Position numbers and translations under genes: made by a program. A DNA stretch of 64,000 bases. Origin: Dactylorhiza incarnata. Taxonomy: Eukaryota > Streptophyta > Magnoliopsida > Asparagales > Orchidaceae. Positions within the stretch are counted from its first letter, which is position 1, and the number at the start of each line of letters is the position of its first letter. The notes under the pieces were generated by a model. That model made no database searches. It had not been told where the DNA came from and saw only the letters and a program-made list of their open reading frames with translations. Location of the stretch: contig JAWHQI010000239.1 in the NCBI GenBank assembly GCA_033032865.1, positions 2,638,001 through 2,702,000 on the forward strand, in the 5' to 3' direction. Of the stretch, positions 44,203-56,449 are shown piece by piece.

Positions 44203-46624
44203 TTACTTTTTCTTAGGAACCCACACATAGTTGGGTCCTAGAACTTTGTTAGTAATAGCTAGTGTCTTTACTTGTTGTTTGAACCTTTGTGCTGTGTGGG
44301 TTGCCACAGGTCTGAGTACTGGTCTCCCATAATTAAATCTTGGAACAGTTGGATTGAACCAGCAGTCAAGAGCAAAATGGCCAACCTTTCCACAACACCA
44401 ACATTCATTTCTGTTATATCTCCTTGGAGGTGTTCTCACTTCTTTGGGTTGACTTACATTTTGTTTAATTGCCTTATTCAATGGAGCTTTGTAAAGTGTT
44501 TCAATGAAATTTACTGATTTAGTTTCCTTGACAGCAGTGGTTTTCACTACTGGTTTCAGTTCCTCTCCTTTGAGTTTGGTGTTTGCTTTAAATACAAAAG
44601 AGTCATGATGAGTTAATTCTTTTTTTTTGTATAGAGATTTGGCATCATTAATACTTGGTTGAATTGAGTCATCTTTGCTATTGGAACACTCACCCTTCCA
44701 AAACTTATGCACAACTTTTGGATCATGCTCATTTGTGATAGGCATGGATTTGTTGAATTTTATAGATTGCATAGGTGACTTGTCATTATTTTTAAATTTA
44801 TTTTCTGCCTTCCCATTGTATCCTATGACAGATCTGTATTGTGCAGAGAATGTGTCTATTATGGGAAGGATAGTTTGTGGTTTTGAGAACTTTGCCACAA
44901 GCTTCCTTTAAGCTAGGAGTTTTGCTTCAAGTTCTTTTATTAACTTCTCCTTAGTGCATAGAGTCTGAATGTGAATGATAGACATAACTTTTAATTTGCT
45001 AAGCTCCTTGCTTACCTGATTCAGCCTCTCAGCTGCCTCAGAGTATTGGGAGTTAGTCTGCTTTAGTTCAGATATTTCTTTATGTAGTTTTTTGTTATGC
45101 CTTTTGCTCTTTTTAAGGGCTTTAAGAAGTGACTCATATTTCTCAACAATTTCATCTTCATGAAAGTTAGATTTTGAGTCACCCTCATCAGAATAAAATG
45201 AATTTGCCTCAGGTTTAGAAATAGTTTTATGTTCAGATTCAGAATCAGATAAAGAAGTTTTATTAAGTACCTTCACATTAGAGATTGTTTCCTGATTCTC
45301 TTCATCACTGAGTGCCATGAGTCCTGTATTTTCTTCTTCATCCTCTTCACTATCAGACCTTGATAGTGGGGCTCTAATCATAGGTCTATTGTTCATAATG
45401 TCTTCACTTTCATTGACAGCCACCAGAGCTATGAGTGCCTCTTCACTATCTGAATCAGATGATTGAGATTCACTGTCACTGAGAGTGACTTTGCCTTTCT
45501 TGGCTATTATGCTCCTCTCATGTTTCTTGTCAGATTTGTGCCTCCTTTCATCAGACTTCTTGTTGTTCTTTCTTTTTGATGGACAATCAGCAATCATGTG
45601 TCCAAATTTCCTGCATCCAAAACACACAATTTCTTCTGAATTAGATTTATTGTGTTTAGAGTTATACCTGTCCTTCTTGGAATCTGATTTGACTCCTTCT
45701 GAGTAGTTAGAGTGCTTCTTAGATCTGGATGACTGAGAGGGTCTAGTTTTCCAGTGTTGTTTTCTTCTGATCATCCTTTTCAGCTGTTTGGTGAAGAGTG
45801 CCAGTTCACCATCTGATATTTTCAGAGTCAGAATTACTAGTCTCTGATTCATCAAATTCAGATGATATCCTGGGGGATAAAGACATCCTTTCTTTGCTTT
45901 TCTTGGAACTTTCTGCCTTTAGTGCAATGGGATTTTCCTTGTTGTGTCCTTCTTTAGCTTTTCTGGTATTCAGGTGAAGTTCATGGGACAGAAGTTTCCC
46001 ATATAGATTCTGTGGCTGAATATTTCCCAGATTTCCCATTTCCCTGATCGCACAGATCTTGATATCCCATTCTTTGTTCAGGGATCTTAAGAATTTATCA
46101 TTCAGCTCATAATCTGTAAAAGTTCTTCCATAGGTTTTCAGACCATTTACAATTTTGAAGAATTTCTCATAGCAGATTGCTATTGAATCTTTCTTGTCTT
46201 GTCTGAAAGCCTCATATTGCTGATTTTGAAGAGACTTCCTGTCATCTCTGACTTCTTCAGTCCCTTCCATATAGACAATGTGAGATTCCCACATTTCTTT
46301 GGCAGTTTTGCAGTGTACTAAGTTCTGTAAGGTTGAATCCTCAACTGCACTCACAATGATATTCTGAGCTCTCTTATCCATGGAGGACAGAATCACTTCA
46401 TCTTTAGTCATCTCAGAATATGTTTTGGGAGTCTTGATACTTCCATCTGTAAATGAGACCTTCATAGGAACAAAAGGTCCCTCTAGTACAGTGATGTATA
46501 TCCTAGGGTCAGAGGCTTCTATGAATAATCTGACCCTTTCCTTCAAAATCCCAAAGTTTTCTTTTCTATAGATTGGTAACTTCATTGATGTGAATTCCTT
46601 GTTTCCTTCACTGTTAGCCATCAT
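44203..46624 (-). pseudogene. Copia-D gag
   Basis: Starts at MMANSEGNKEF (46624), 78 bp inside the 5' LTR. UBN2/Copia gag core at residues 10-200 (YRKENFGILKERVRLFIEA ... LHCKTAKEMWES-like ... YEKFFKIVNGLK ... FLRSLNKEW). A frameshift near 45830 moves into the next frame (45855-44908), with zinc knuckle CFGCRKFGHMIADC, an acidic Ser-rich part and a coiled coil. After a stop at about 44905 the frame continues (44898-44203) with a second knuckle CWCCGKVGHFALDC and WVPKKK. Total about 800 residues, long as in SIRE-type gag. Confidence 0.85.
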
Positions 46625-46687
46625 AACTTAACAAATCTACCCTTAGGAGATCTTGTTCAGGCTGTTAAACCTTTTCTTGAACAACAA

Positions 46688-46700
46688 CCCTCTGATACCA
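46688..46700 (-). promoter_or_regulatory. Primer binding site of Copia-D (iMet)
   Basis: ccctctgatacca reads TGGTATCAGAGGG on the minus strand, 2 bases from the 5' LTR; complementary to the plant initiator-Met tRNA 3' end. Confidence 0.85.
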
Positions 46701-46702
46701 CT

Positions 46703-48167
46703 TGAAAGACTTTATTTAAGGGTAGCTAATCACCTAAGGGGGGGGGGGGGGGGTGAATTGGTTATTTTAAAATCTATTTGCAATTCTTGATTAAAACCTA
46801 AATGAATGATCGGAGCTTTCAAGAAATAAACACAAACACACAGAATTTTATAGTGGTTCCCCTTATCTTGGGTAATCCACTTTCCCCCTTCTCCCCTCTA
46901 GCAGTGTGCTATATAGGGTTTATATCTCCTCCAGATCTCAGACCACCAAACTGGTCTTACAGCTCAGATCTCAACAGATCTTACAGTCTCAGATCTCAAC
47001 AGATCTTACCGTCTAAGATCTCAACAGATCTTACCCTCTCAGATCTCAGCAGATCTTACAAACTCAGATCTCAACAGATCCTACCTCACCCTTTATAACA
47101 ATAGGCTTACACTCAGATTCACCCCTGAATAATACAACTCAGATCACACCTGATCCTACACCTCAGATCCTTGAAAGATCCTACACTCAGATCTGACAAC
47201 TCAGATCCTACAGAATTTGAAAGAAGTAGAAATAGCACTTAGACTCAAATTCTCCAATGTATTGAGTCTTCTTGATCTATCTGAAAGATCAGATAGAAAA
47301 CTTCAGCAGAACAGCAACAACAAAATGATCTTCTTGAAATGCACAGGCTGTGATGATTGTTCTTCTTTAGGAAGACAGATCCTTCCTTCATAACCTTCTC
47401 TCTTCAGAAAATAATCTCAGCACCAGATTGCTAAGGAATTTCTTGTAGTACGATTCTAAAAGAGGAGATGACTTCTTCAGATTCTTCCTCAGATTTTCTC
47501 TCGAACGACGGAGAAGATGATGGCTTTCGATAGGAGTGTTCTACTTCTAAATCATAGGTCATGCCTTCTATTTATAACCCGCCATCCGCAACATCTGATA
47601 CACTCCTCCACGTCAGCATGACGTTAAGTCTTCAATGGTATTTAATGGCTTCAGAATAGACAAAGGCTCAGCTTGCTGTAGATGAACTGTTACACATTTC
47701 TCAGCTCAGAGCTTTTCAGAAAAAGGCATTGAGCACTGTGTATCTCTGTCGACGCTTTTTCTATAAGGTGTCAAGCGATGTGTAGATGCTTGACGCTTTT
47801 AACTTTGCCTTCACATCTAGACTCTTTTTGCTGGCTTTTAGCTAACTGAAGTTTAGTCGACACTTCTTATTCCACGGCGTCGAGCGATACTCCTTGGCTC
47901 GACGCTTCTTAACATGGTCTCATATCTTCAGCGGCGACCTTGTCTTTTTGAGACAGCATACATGGGTCGACGCTTCTGGGTCACAGGCGTCGAGCGATGT
48001 GTAGTGTCTCGACGCTTGTGAACTTAGATGAATTCCTTGAGCACTTTGCTTGACCTGATCTTCTGCACAATGATTCTAGAAAGTATATCAAATATATTCT
48101 GAGGTATATCTTTGACTTAGGAATGGACTTCTCCAAATCTAGGACATTGTGGACAATGGTCCCAACA
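46703..48167 (-). repeat. 5' LTR of Copia-D
   Basis: Near-identical partner of 36136-37597 (1465 bp). A G run at 46738-46754 is longer than in the partner. TATA box at 47568-47576, hairpins at 47718-48020. Confidence 0.9.
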
Positions 48168-49489
48168 CATCTCCATAGAACCAGGATGATATGCAAGACT
48201 GTAATCATGAGCTTCCTCGCAAATCTTCGCTCGAATCTCTTCCACAGCGGGAATACAAAACCTGCCACGGTACTTCAAGGTACCTTCCTCACCGATCGAG
48301 AAATCTGACAACTCACCTTTCATGGCTCTACCATGGAGGTGCTGCAAATCAGGATTATCCTTCTGATGCAACCTCGCTGGCGCAATCCAGGAAGGTTTAT
48401 CAACATCCATACTAGACGGTCCATCCTTGGACTTCACCATTATGCTGATCAAATGAAACTCCTCCACTAGCGACTGCACAGAGAGGCTGAAAACAGAAAC
48501 AGACTTTCTAATTAGGACATCCGCCACTACATTCGCCTTGCCGGGGTGATATAAGATATCCACATTATAGTTTGCAACATACTCCATCCGCAGACGCTGG
48601 CACAAATTTAATTCTTTCTGAGAAAACACATTAATCAAACTCTTATGATCTGAGTAGATCTTGCACGACACCCCGTACAACAAATGCCTCCACATCTTTA
48701 ATGTATAAATCACCGCAGCGAACTCCAAATCTTGCGTAGGGTAGTTCCTTTCATGAACATTTAACTACCTCGACCCATACGCAATCACCGTGCCTTCTTT
48801 CATGAGAACGCAACCAAGGCCTCTTCGCGAAGGATCAACATAAACTTGAAATTCTACTCCCTCAACAGGAAGAGCCAAAACTAGGGCAGAACATAATTTT
48901 TTTTTTAACTCTTGAAAAGCCACCTCACACTTTTCGCTCAAAATAAAAGCTACTCCTTACTGCGTCAACTCGGTTAGAGGCATAGAAATTCCTGAAAATC
49001 CCTCCACAAACATTCGATAGTAACCTGCCAACCCTAAGAAACTCCTGATTTCCTTAGGCGTTGTCGGTCTCTTCTAATCCAAAATAGCTGCATCCTTTGC
49101 GGGGTCCACAGAAATACCATCCTTGCCCACCACATGGCCCAAGAAGGAAACCTGAGATAGCCAAAACTCGTATTTGCTCAACTTGGCGTACAACTTGTGT
49201 GCTCTCAGGGTCGACAACACCAAGCGCAAATGCCGAGCATGCTCCTCCTCATTTGGCGAGTAAACTAACACGTAATCTATAAAGACCACCACGAACTGAT
49301 CTAGATAATCTCTAAATACTTTGTTCATCAAGTCCATAAAGGTAGAGGGTGCATTCGTCAGCCCAAACGACATCACCAAGAATTCAAAATGCCCATAGCG
49401 CATATGGAAAGCAGTCCGCGGAACATCGGACTCTCAGTTCATCAACTGATAATAACCGGACCGAAGATCAATCTTGGAAAATACGTAGC
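48168..49489 (-). pseudogene. Chromovirus RT C-terminal half, RNase H and H2C2 start
   Basis: [21 protein letters not shown] and [13 protein letters not shown], where the usual YIDDIL active site reads FIDYVL, so the second catalytic Asp is lost. [15 protein letters not shown] follows. RNase H (48728 on): MEFAAVIYTLKMWRHLLYG, YSDHKSLINVF, YHPGKANVVADVL. The H2C2 start AHDYSLAYHPGSMEM is cut at 48168 by Copia-D. Several stops and frameshifts lie between 49074 and 48728. Its N-terminal half is at 59392-59673 beyond Tat-C. Confidence 0.85.
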
Positions 49490-50229
49490 TGTTGATGCCA
49501 AAATTGAACCTCAACGATCGACGCTAACAAAGCAAAGGAAAAGAGGAGGCCGCGGGTTATCGGTTACTATTGACAGAGAGAAATTTGACTAGTTAGACCG
49601 CTAGCAGTGGTCGAGAACGGACTTCGCCCGTCACGGCGAATGCCACTTTTGTGAAGGGCATTCCCTTGATTGAAGAAAAGTGATTACAGCGAGTTACAAG
49701 GCAAAGCAGGAAAGAAGTCGGCCGGGCTACAAGCCGCAAGACAGTGAACTGGAGACCTCAACTCTAACAAGCGATCTCCTGGGTTCTAGTATGCGTGTCT
49801 TGGGAACGTCTCCGCCCTATTTATAGGCTCGGGGGCCTGCCCAAATGGGCAGGGATAAAATAACCACCTGCCCGGATACAGGAGAATTGGGCAGGATGTG
49901 ACAAAATACAAAAGGGAAAAGAGTGAAGCTGCGCGGCCTGGTGGCTTGAGCTCAGATCTGTATTGAGCTGGGGTTGAGATGAGCTGCGAATAGAGCAAAG
50001 GAGCAGCTTGGGCGGTCTATAATCCGAGACCTCAATTTGCCTTCTAGACCTGAGCCTTGGTAGTCTTCAATCCTTGATGGCGGTTTGGCATTAGCAGACC
50101 ACCCGTCTTGTTCATGATGGGTTAAGAGACCCATATGCTAAGCATTAATTGCAGAGCCGGACGGTTAGACATGTCAAACCGCCCAGTCTAGGAGTGGTGC
50201 TGCTTAGGTAGCGGTCTTCTGGGTAAATA
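49490..50229 (-). repeat. 3' LTR of Tat-C
   Basis: tgttgatgcc ... gggtaaata, 740 bp; the end reads TA where CA is expected. TATA box at 49817-49826 on minus. Confidence 0.85.
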
Positions 50230-50311
50230 TAATCCCCGCATATTTTCAAATCTCGAGGAGATTACGAAAATATGAGTTTTAGCGGGAGACCGCGCCTGGT
50301 TTGTTCTGACA

Positions 50312-50320
50312 TCTATAAGA
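50312..50320 (+). promoter_or_regulatory. Putative TATA box of the Tat-C antisense gene
   Basis: atctataag about 105 bp before the ATG at 50422; conserved with Tat-B 21973-21980 in position and flanks (aagctctgaaagctctccac). Confidence 0.45.
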
Positions 50321-50421
50321 AGCTCTGAAAGCTCTCCACTATATACAATTCTTCTGAAACCACGGGGCACTACTCACCACTTGTGGTTAGGATATTTTGA
50401 GCCATCAGTCCCCTAATCCAC

Positions 50422-51305
50422 ATGGCTGATCTAATGTCTAAAATCATTATCCGTGAGGATAAGGAGACTGACCGCAAGAAGAAGAAGGTTCATCGGTCTG
50501 AGAAGACCGAGCGGCCTAGAAAACCGGACTCTGCCACCGATAAGAATTCTGCAAAGATCGAAGTGGGTTGCTCCAAGGTTAACGCAAGGAGTTTTGCGAC
50601 TAACCATTTCATGGGCTTATCATACAGGTGGCTAATGTCAGCACACAGTCATTTAGAGAAGACATGTGATGAGCAGGCGCAGGAGATCGCGCGGTTAAAG
50701 GAAGCCGGGTTGGTAAGTTATCACCTGATGAATATTTGTGTTGTTCGATTTTCTCAAACCGTGCGGTCTAACCTTTTTATCTTTTTCAGAAACAATATCA
50801 CATAGACAATCCGGTCTTCCAAGATGAGGTCTTTCCCCATGTTATCAAGGGGATCGACGCCACCTTAAACCGCTTGAGAGAGCTCGACGGACTGTCTCCG
50901 GGCTTTGAGTACATCAGCTTCTCGAATGTCTACCCATCCCTGAAGAAGAAGTTAGATGACATTACCCGCAGAGCGAAGAGTAAAGACAAGGTCGATACCA
51001 GCAGCTCGGAAGAAGAGGAGGATGATGAGGACGATGTCGTTGTAGAAAATGAAGCCGCTGTAGAGAATGGGGCCGCTGCTAATGATGAAGTTGCTGCTGA
51101 TAATGAAGATGGAGGGAGTTCGGCTTCTGAAGCCGATACTACCGAAGGGGAGACCGATCAGGTTGAGAGCCCAAAGGCTGAAGGCTCGAGCAGCGGCTCA
51201 TCAAGTTCCTCGTCGGCTAGTGGAGACTATTCGCCTGACGTCGATATTGAAGGCGGAGGAGACTCAAGTTCTCCTATGGCCAAAAAGCTCAAGTCGGGCG
51301 ATTAA
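50422..51305 (+). CDS. Antisense accessory gene of Tat-C, two exons, about 268 aa, open
   Basis: Exon 1 is 50422-50712 (MADLMSKIIIRED, Lys-rich start, then HLEKTCDEQAQEIARLKEAG coil). The intron is 50713-50789 (gtaagtt...tttttcag). Exon 2 is 50790-51305 (KQYHIDNPVFQDEVF ... acidic SEEEEDDEDD, Ser/Glu-rich tail, ending KLKSGD). Splicing keeps the frame, giving 97 + 171 residues without a stop. Compared with Tat-B it lacks about 3.1 kb, including the Transposase_28-like domain, and the join stays in frame. It lies opposite to gag-pol. The basic start and acidic tail with a coil suggest a nucleic-acid or chromatin-associated protein, but the function is unknown. Confidence 0.6.
50713..50789 (+). 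other. 77-bp GT-AG intron in the Tat-C antisense gene
   Basis: gccgggttg/gtaagtt ... ctttttcag/aaacaa, same length and borders as 25504-25580. Confidence 0.75.
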
Positions 51306-53281
51306 TGATTTTTGTGTTTTTAAATTTTTTTTTTTATAAATCCGACGGCTTAAATTTTTAGTCAGTCAGTCTGAATGATTGTAAATATATATTTTGAGAA
51401 TGAATGAAAGATATAACCTATTCAACTGTCTGTTTTTGAGACTTACTTGTGAATGTTCTTATATGATCATTATTCCCTTTAAACTGAAAGTTCTTTCTTT
51501 AATCCACCAGAATATTAAGTCGTGCGGTCTGAATTTAATTCGAGCGGCTAGAAGTCCCAACTCATTTATGCGAGATTTTCAGATAAATAACGGCCCGAAT
51601 ATCATGGAATGCTGCTCGGACGGTTTATTTCTTTAGTTCTGAGATCGATCCTGATTCAGTAAATATAAATCACAGCCTGAAACCACTAGACATAATAAAT
51701 AAATCTCGATCGTAAGTAAGTTGTGCGGTTTTAGATAAATCCTAGACGACTAATAATCCATGTTCCATATATTCAAGAATTTTGAGATGTAAAAGATTGT
51801 CAAGCCGCGCGGTTACTTCATAACTCGTGCAACTGTCGATGTAAATCCCAAATACTTAGGAATCATAATAACTTCCCGATGGAATGGGGCATATCTGGAT
51901 AATGATTATCAAGATATGCGATCACTTCTCAGCCCGAGCGGCTAATAGTTCAAGTTCCCTTTCCTAGAGTTCAGGAGAACATTCTCATATTTATAGATAA
52001 TAGTCAACAAGTCACGTGATCACTGTATAATTAGGGCGACTAATAACCAAAGTCGAGCGATATTTATCACTGCCAGAATGACTCATGGCTGATTTCTTGT
52101 GGATGAATTGATTCTAACCGAGCGAATAAGATTATATCAATGAATTGTATTCTCATAACATTCATAAATGAATTCCTCCAGTCCGAGCGAATAGTGCTAG
52201 CTCGCAGTTGTGTAATTAGATTAATCATAAACCGATTGTGTAAGCCGATCGATCAATATTATGATTGAAAACCTGTTGGAAACACTACCTTATGGCTTCC
52301 TGCAATAACCTGCTTTCTAGCATTAAAGCTAGATTTATTCTAACCGCTCGGTTAGCACATTATGCTGTCATTTTTTGTCATTATCATTCAAGTTGATCGG
52401 CTTAGGAGACCAAACCGGCCGGTCATAAAGTCATATCTTTACAACCAAGTAATCAAACGCTCGTACCTATTAAATACTGCTCCTCCCAAATGATCATAAA
52501 AACCATAAGGGAAAAACAACTTCCTGTACAGAAGTAAAAGATTTACAGACTTAGATGACCAAGTGGGAAGGTGATCTTATGTAGCAAGCATTGCTTTCCT
52601 CAAGTGGTCATAAGAGCTGTAAGAATTTCAATGGCTCAATTACTCTCTCGCCTAGGGTTACAAGCTAAGTTGATCAATTGGGCAGGTGTCGTTATGCCGC
52701 GGTGTCTTTACCGACATTGCCTTCCTCAGAGAGATCAACCTAGTTTTGGGTCCCCTATAGGCACCGCTCGAGAGTACCTTAGGAGTATTCGATGGCTACA
52801 TGCTACGATGATCAGTTGGGCAGGTGTGGTTATGCCTCGGGGGATATACCGACATTGCTTTCCTCAAAAAGATCATCAAAGATGCAACTATATCCCTTTC
52901 GGGGCACGATAGAGCTAATAGTCACCTAGACCACCCTTGATGCAGAGGTGTGTTAGATGCTGGCCGGGATCCAAAATTCTGAAGACATTCGCACGAGAAT
53001 TGGCAATCTTCCACTATATGTGTGTGAAAACTCCCCGCTACACGTGGTCCTCGTGGTATTACACTAATGACTACAATCCGAGGGGGTTCAAGCAGAACTT
53101 GGCGATGTCTCCAAGGTTCAGCGAGGGATATATATAAAAAGGTACAATAATCAGACAGGGAAACGTGTGAGTACGGGGCTTCTCATTAAATATCCAAAAT
53201 GCAAATAATGAAAAGAGAACATTTTAAGGATAGAATCGCTTGAGATCATCACCGCTGCAAGTATGTGAGATGTCTTCCCCA
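51306..53281. other. Noncoding region of Tat-C between convergent genes
   Basis: It aligns with 26088-29149 of Tat-B without the solo LTR. It contains gcggtctgaa-like words (51520-51810) and the three-unit repeat (52565-52880). No coding signal. Confidence 0.5.
52565..52880. repeat. Three-unit tandem repeat downstream of Tat-C pol
   Basis: Homologous to 28433-28765 of Tat-B; units contain gggcaggtgt and taccgacattgc. Confidence 0.6.
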
Positions 53282-54457
53282 TCACTTGTCTGGAGGCGAT
53301 AAGCCCCTCTTTAGTGCTTCCTTGATGATGAATGGTCCAGCCCAGTTAGGATTTAATTTTCCAACAATACCTGTCCTAGCTGCAGCGTCTACCTTCTTTA
53401 GTACAATATCTCCGACTGCGAATTGTGTAACCCTGACATTCTTATCAAAATGTCTGGCCATTCTCCTCCTTACTTCTGCTTGCCTGATGGTCGCTTCATC
53501 TTGGAGTTCTTCGATGAAGTACAAACCATATGTTATCTCTTCATCATTGGCCTCTATCCAAGCTTCCTCTCCTTATTTTACGTACATAACCCTGGGACTG
53601 GTTATTTTGAATTCTACGGGAATGAGTGCTTCTGAACAATGAGATAACTTGAATGGTGTTTCTCCTATGGCAGAAGTCAGAGTAGTTCAAAGAGTCCAAA
53701 GGACTGAAGGGAGTTGCTCTGCCCAATTCCCTCTTTGTTTAAGAACCTTCTTATGCAAAAGGTATAAGATTTTCTTATTCGCAGCCTCTACCCGCCCATT
53801 ACTCCTTGGATGATGTACTGAGGAGAATCATAGATCTATTCCAATCTGATCGCAGAAACTGATCATCTCTGGATTGTTGAATTGAGGGTCATTGTCGGTG
53901 ACAATAGCCAATGGGATTCCATGTCGGCAGACAATTTCTCCCCAAATGAAGTATTTGACAACCTGTGTGGGAGTTTTGGCCAACGCCTTTGCTTCGATCC
54001 ACTTGCTGAAATAATCAATCATGACGATTATGAATTGGCGTTGCCCACTAGCGGTTGGGAAGGATCCGATAAGATCCATCCCCCAAACTGCAAATGGCCA
54101 AGGTGTTGTTATCGATCTGAGTGATTGCGCTGGTTGAAGCTGAAGCAGAGTAAACTTTTGACACTGAATGCATCGCTTGGCGAATGCTTCTGCATCTTTC
54201 CTCATCGTTGGCCAAAAATATCATTGTCTTAGCATTCATTTCTCTAGAGTTTTTGCCCCGGAATGACTCGCACATTCTCCTGAATGTACTTCTTGGAGTA
54301 TTATAGAAACTTCCTCTTCTGAGACACATCTTACCAGAGGGGAAATTAGAGTCTTTCTGTATAAGGCTCCTGCCACCAAACAATAATAAACCGCCTTTCT
54401 CCTGAATCTCCTCTTATCTTTTATGGACGAATGGAATTCTCCTTTAGATAAGTACAA
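53282..54457 (-). pseudogene. Tat-C integrase
   Basis: Zinc region: GECASHSGAKTLEK, then RRCxxCQKF-like RCIQCQKFTLLQ. Core (54205-53828): PWPFAVWGMDLIGSFPTASG with first Asp, IVTDNDPQFNNPEM with second Asp. C-terminus (53524-53282): FAVGDIVLKKVDAAARTG, LNPNWAGPFIIKEAL. Stops or frameshifts at about 53825 and 53530 separate core and C-terminus. Confidence 0.8.
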
Positions 54458-54472
54458 CTCGTAGGGATCCTT

Positions 54473-55390
54473 CTAAGAAGGTTGCTGATCAATTTGCATT
54501 AATTCCCCTTCTTCTGTTGCCGGATGGAAAAGTTCAGAGGTCACTCCCCCTGACGGATGACCAAACTTTGATAATTCATCCGCCTCTTCATTTTGTATTC
54601 TCGGAATATGCTCGATGATGAATGATTTAAATTTTCCAATCTCTTCTTTGGCTAAAAACAGATACTTTCTCAGTATTGGCTCCCTGGTCTTGAAGTTTCC
54701 CAATACTTGTGAGGCCATTACCAGGGAGTCTATTTTAAAATGCACATGTTCTATTCCAAGCTCTTTCGCAAGTCTTAGACTGGCCAAGAGTGCTTCATAG
54801 TCTGCTTGGTTGTTCGTGGCCGGAAAATAAAACTTGATAGCTTGCTCTAATTTGATGTCGTTTGGACTGATCAAGACGACTCTGACTCCCACGGAGTTTT
54901 TACCCGAGGCTCCAACTACATAGATAATCCAGGACAAAGGAGATCTTTCAGTCTGCGTGGGACCAATTTCCATTATGTCTACCAGAAAATCCGCCAATAC
55001 TTGCGCCTTGATTGCTGTTTTGGAAATAGAAGATATTTCAAATTCGCTCAGCTCTATGGCCCATTTGGCTAATCTTCCTGAATGTTCTGGTTTTTCTAGG
55101 ATACTCCTCAGAGGATGGCCTGAAACCACTTGAATTGGATGGGCTTGGAAGTAAGGGCGCAGTCTGCGAGACGACATAACCATTGCTAGATCTAGCTTCT
55201 CCAAAATTGAATATCTGGTTTCTGCATCTTTTAGAATGTGGCTGACACAATTGTTTGGAAACTGCTTCTTCTTCTCCTCCTGGATGAGGACGGAGCTTAC
55301 TGCATCTGGTCCAACACCCAAGTATAATAATAGCATTTCCCCTTCGCGAAGGATTTGGAGTAAAGGGGTTGATGTCAATTGTATCTTCAA
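54473..55390 (-). pseudogene. Tat-C RNase H and archaeal-type RNase H
   Basis: A 305-residue open stretch. First RNase H: LYLGVGPDAVSSVLIQEEKK, YSILEKLDLAMVM, VVSGHPL (the usual D is G here, so a catalytic residue is lost). Second RNase H: WIIYVVGASGKNSVGV (Asp of YVDGA lost), TNNQADYEALLASL (the usual AEYEALL Glu is Asp), KIDSLVMASQV. Both RNase H copies thus carry active-site changes. Confidence 0.75.
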
Positions 55391-55525
55391 TTGTTCGAAG
55401 GCATTGTTACACTCCTCATTCCACTCGAATTTGGATCCTCTCCGGAGTGTTTTAAAGAACAGAGCACTTTTATCCCCTAACTTTGAGATGAATCGGCTCA
55501 GACCTGCTAACCTTCCTCCCAGTTG

Positions 55526-56420
55526 TTAAACTTCTTTTGGATAGCTAGGAGGGGCCATGTCAAGAATAGCCTTCACCTTATCAGGATTTGGTGCAAGGCC
55601 ATCAGGGGTGAGAAGATGTCCGAGGAACTTTCCTTTATTTGCTCGAAACACACATTTCAACAGGATCAATTTTAACTTGGACCTCCGTAGAGTAGTGAAC
55701 GTCTCTACGAGGTCTTTCAAATGCATTGAAAAGGTTTTACTTTTTAAGAGGAGATCGTCGACATAGATCTCAATGTTGCTTAAAGACCGTGTCCATCATT
55801 TTTTCATATGTAGCGCCCACATTTTTAAGGTCAAAGGGCATTACTAGATAGCAATAAAAACCGTCATTCATGATGAAAGATGTATGAGGGATGTTAGGCT
55901 TATGCATTTTAATCTGATGATACCCAGAAAATGCATCTAGAAAGCTCATAAAATTATACCCAACCGCGGAATCAACTAAAATATCTATCTGAGGCAAGGG
56001 GTAGCAATCTTTAGGACACGCTTTATTGAGATTTGTGAAATATATACACATCCGCCACTTCCCCCCTTACTTTTTAACCATTACAACATTTGACATGCAA
56101 GTGGGGTATTGAATTTCAGAAATAAAATTCGCTTTAAGAAGTTTGGCAACTTCTACATTAATTGGTACTGCCAGCTTGGTTGCCACCTCACTTTTCTTTT
56201 GCTGGATTGGCTTGAAGTTACGGGAGATGTTGAGATGATGGCAAGCAATGTCCGGGTCGACTCTGGGCATATCTTCCTCCGACCAGGCGAAGACGTTCAT
56301 ATTCTCCAAGAGGCAGGAGATTTGTTGAACCTTTTCTTCTTCAGACACCTCCGCATTGCTGATTAGTTTCTTTTCTTCCCCTTCAGTGATGGGGACTTCT
56401 TGGGTTACCTGGTAGGTTCC
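55526..56420 (-). pseudogene. Tat-C reverse transcriptase, frameshifted
   Basis: 56348-56067 is the lead-in (MNVFAWSEEDMP, ACHHLNISRNFKPI, TCMSNVVMVKK). 56051-55770 has SFLDAFSGYHQIKM and YLVMPFDLKNVGATYEKMMD (the usual FGL is FDL). The YVDDLL region near 55750 is disrupted by a small deletion: EVYVDDLLL-like coding is shifted. 55726-55526 is LKDLVETFTTLRRSKLK to the thumb. Confidence 0.75.
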
Positions 56421-56449
56421 AGGTGAGCCCTTTCTCGGTCTTTATTTTT

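Larger units (their letters stand above)
36136..48167 (-). mobile_element. Copia element with extra ORF3 (Copia-D)
   Basis: LTRs 36136-37597 and 46703-48167 are nearly identical, so this is a young insertion. PBS (46688-46700), gag, protease, integrase, RT, RNase H, an extra ORF3 and PPT (37598-37612) follow in Copia order on the minus strand. Flanks catca (36131-36135) and catct (48168-48172) form a 5-bp target duplication with one mismatch. It interrupts the chromovirus between its H2C2 motif and integrase core. The long ORF after pol fits the SIRE/Maximus lineage. Confidence 0.9.
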
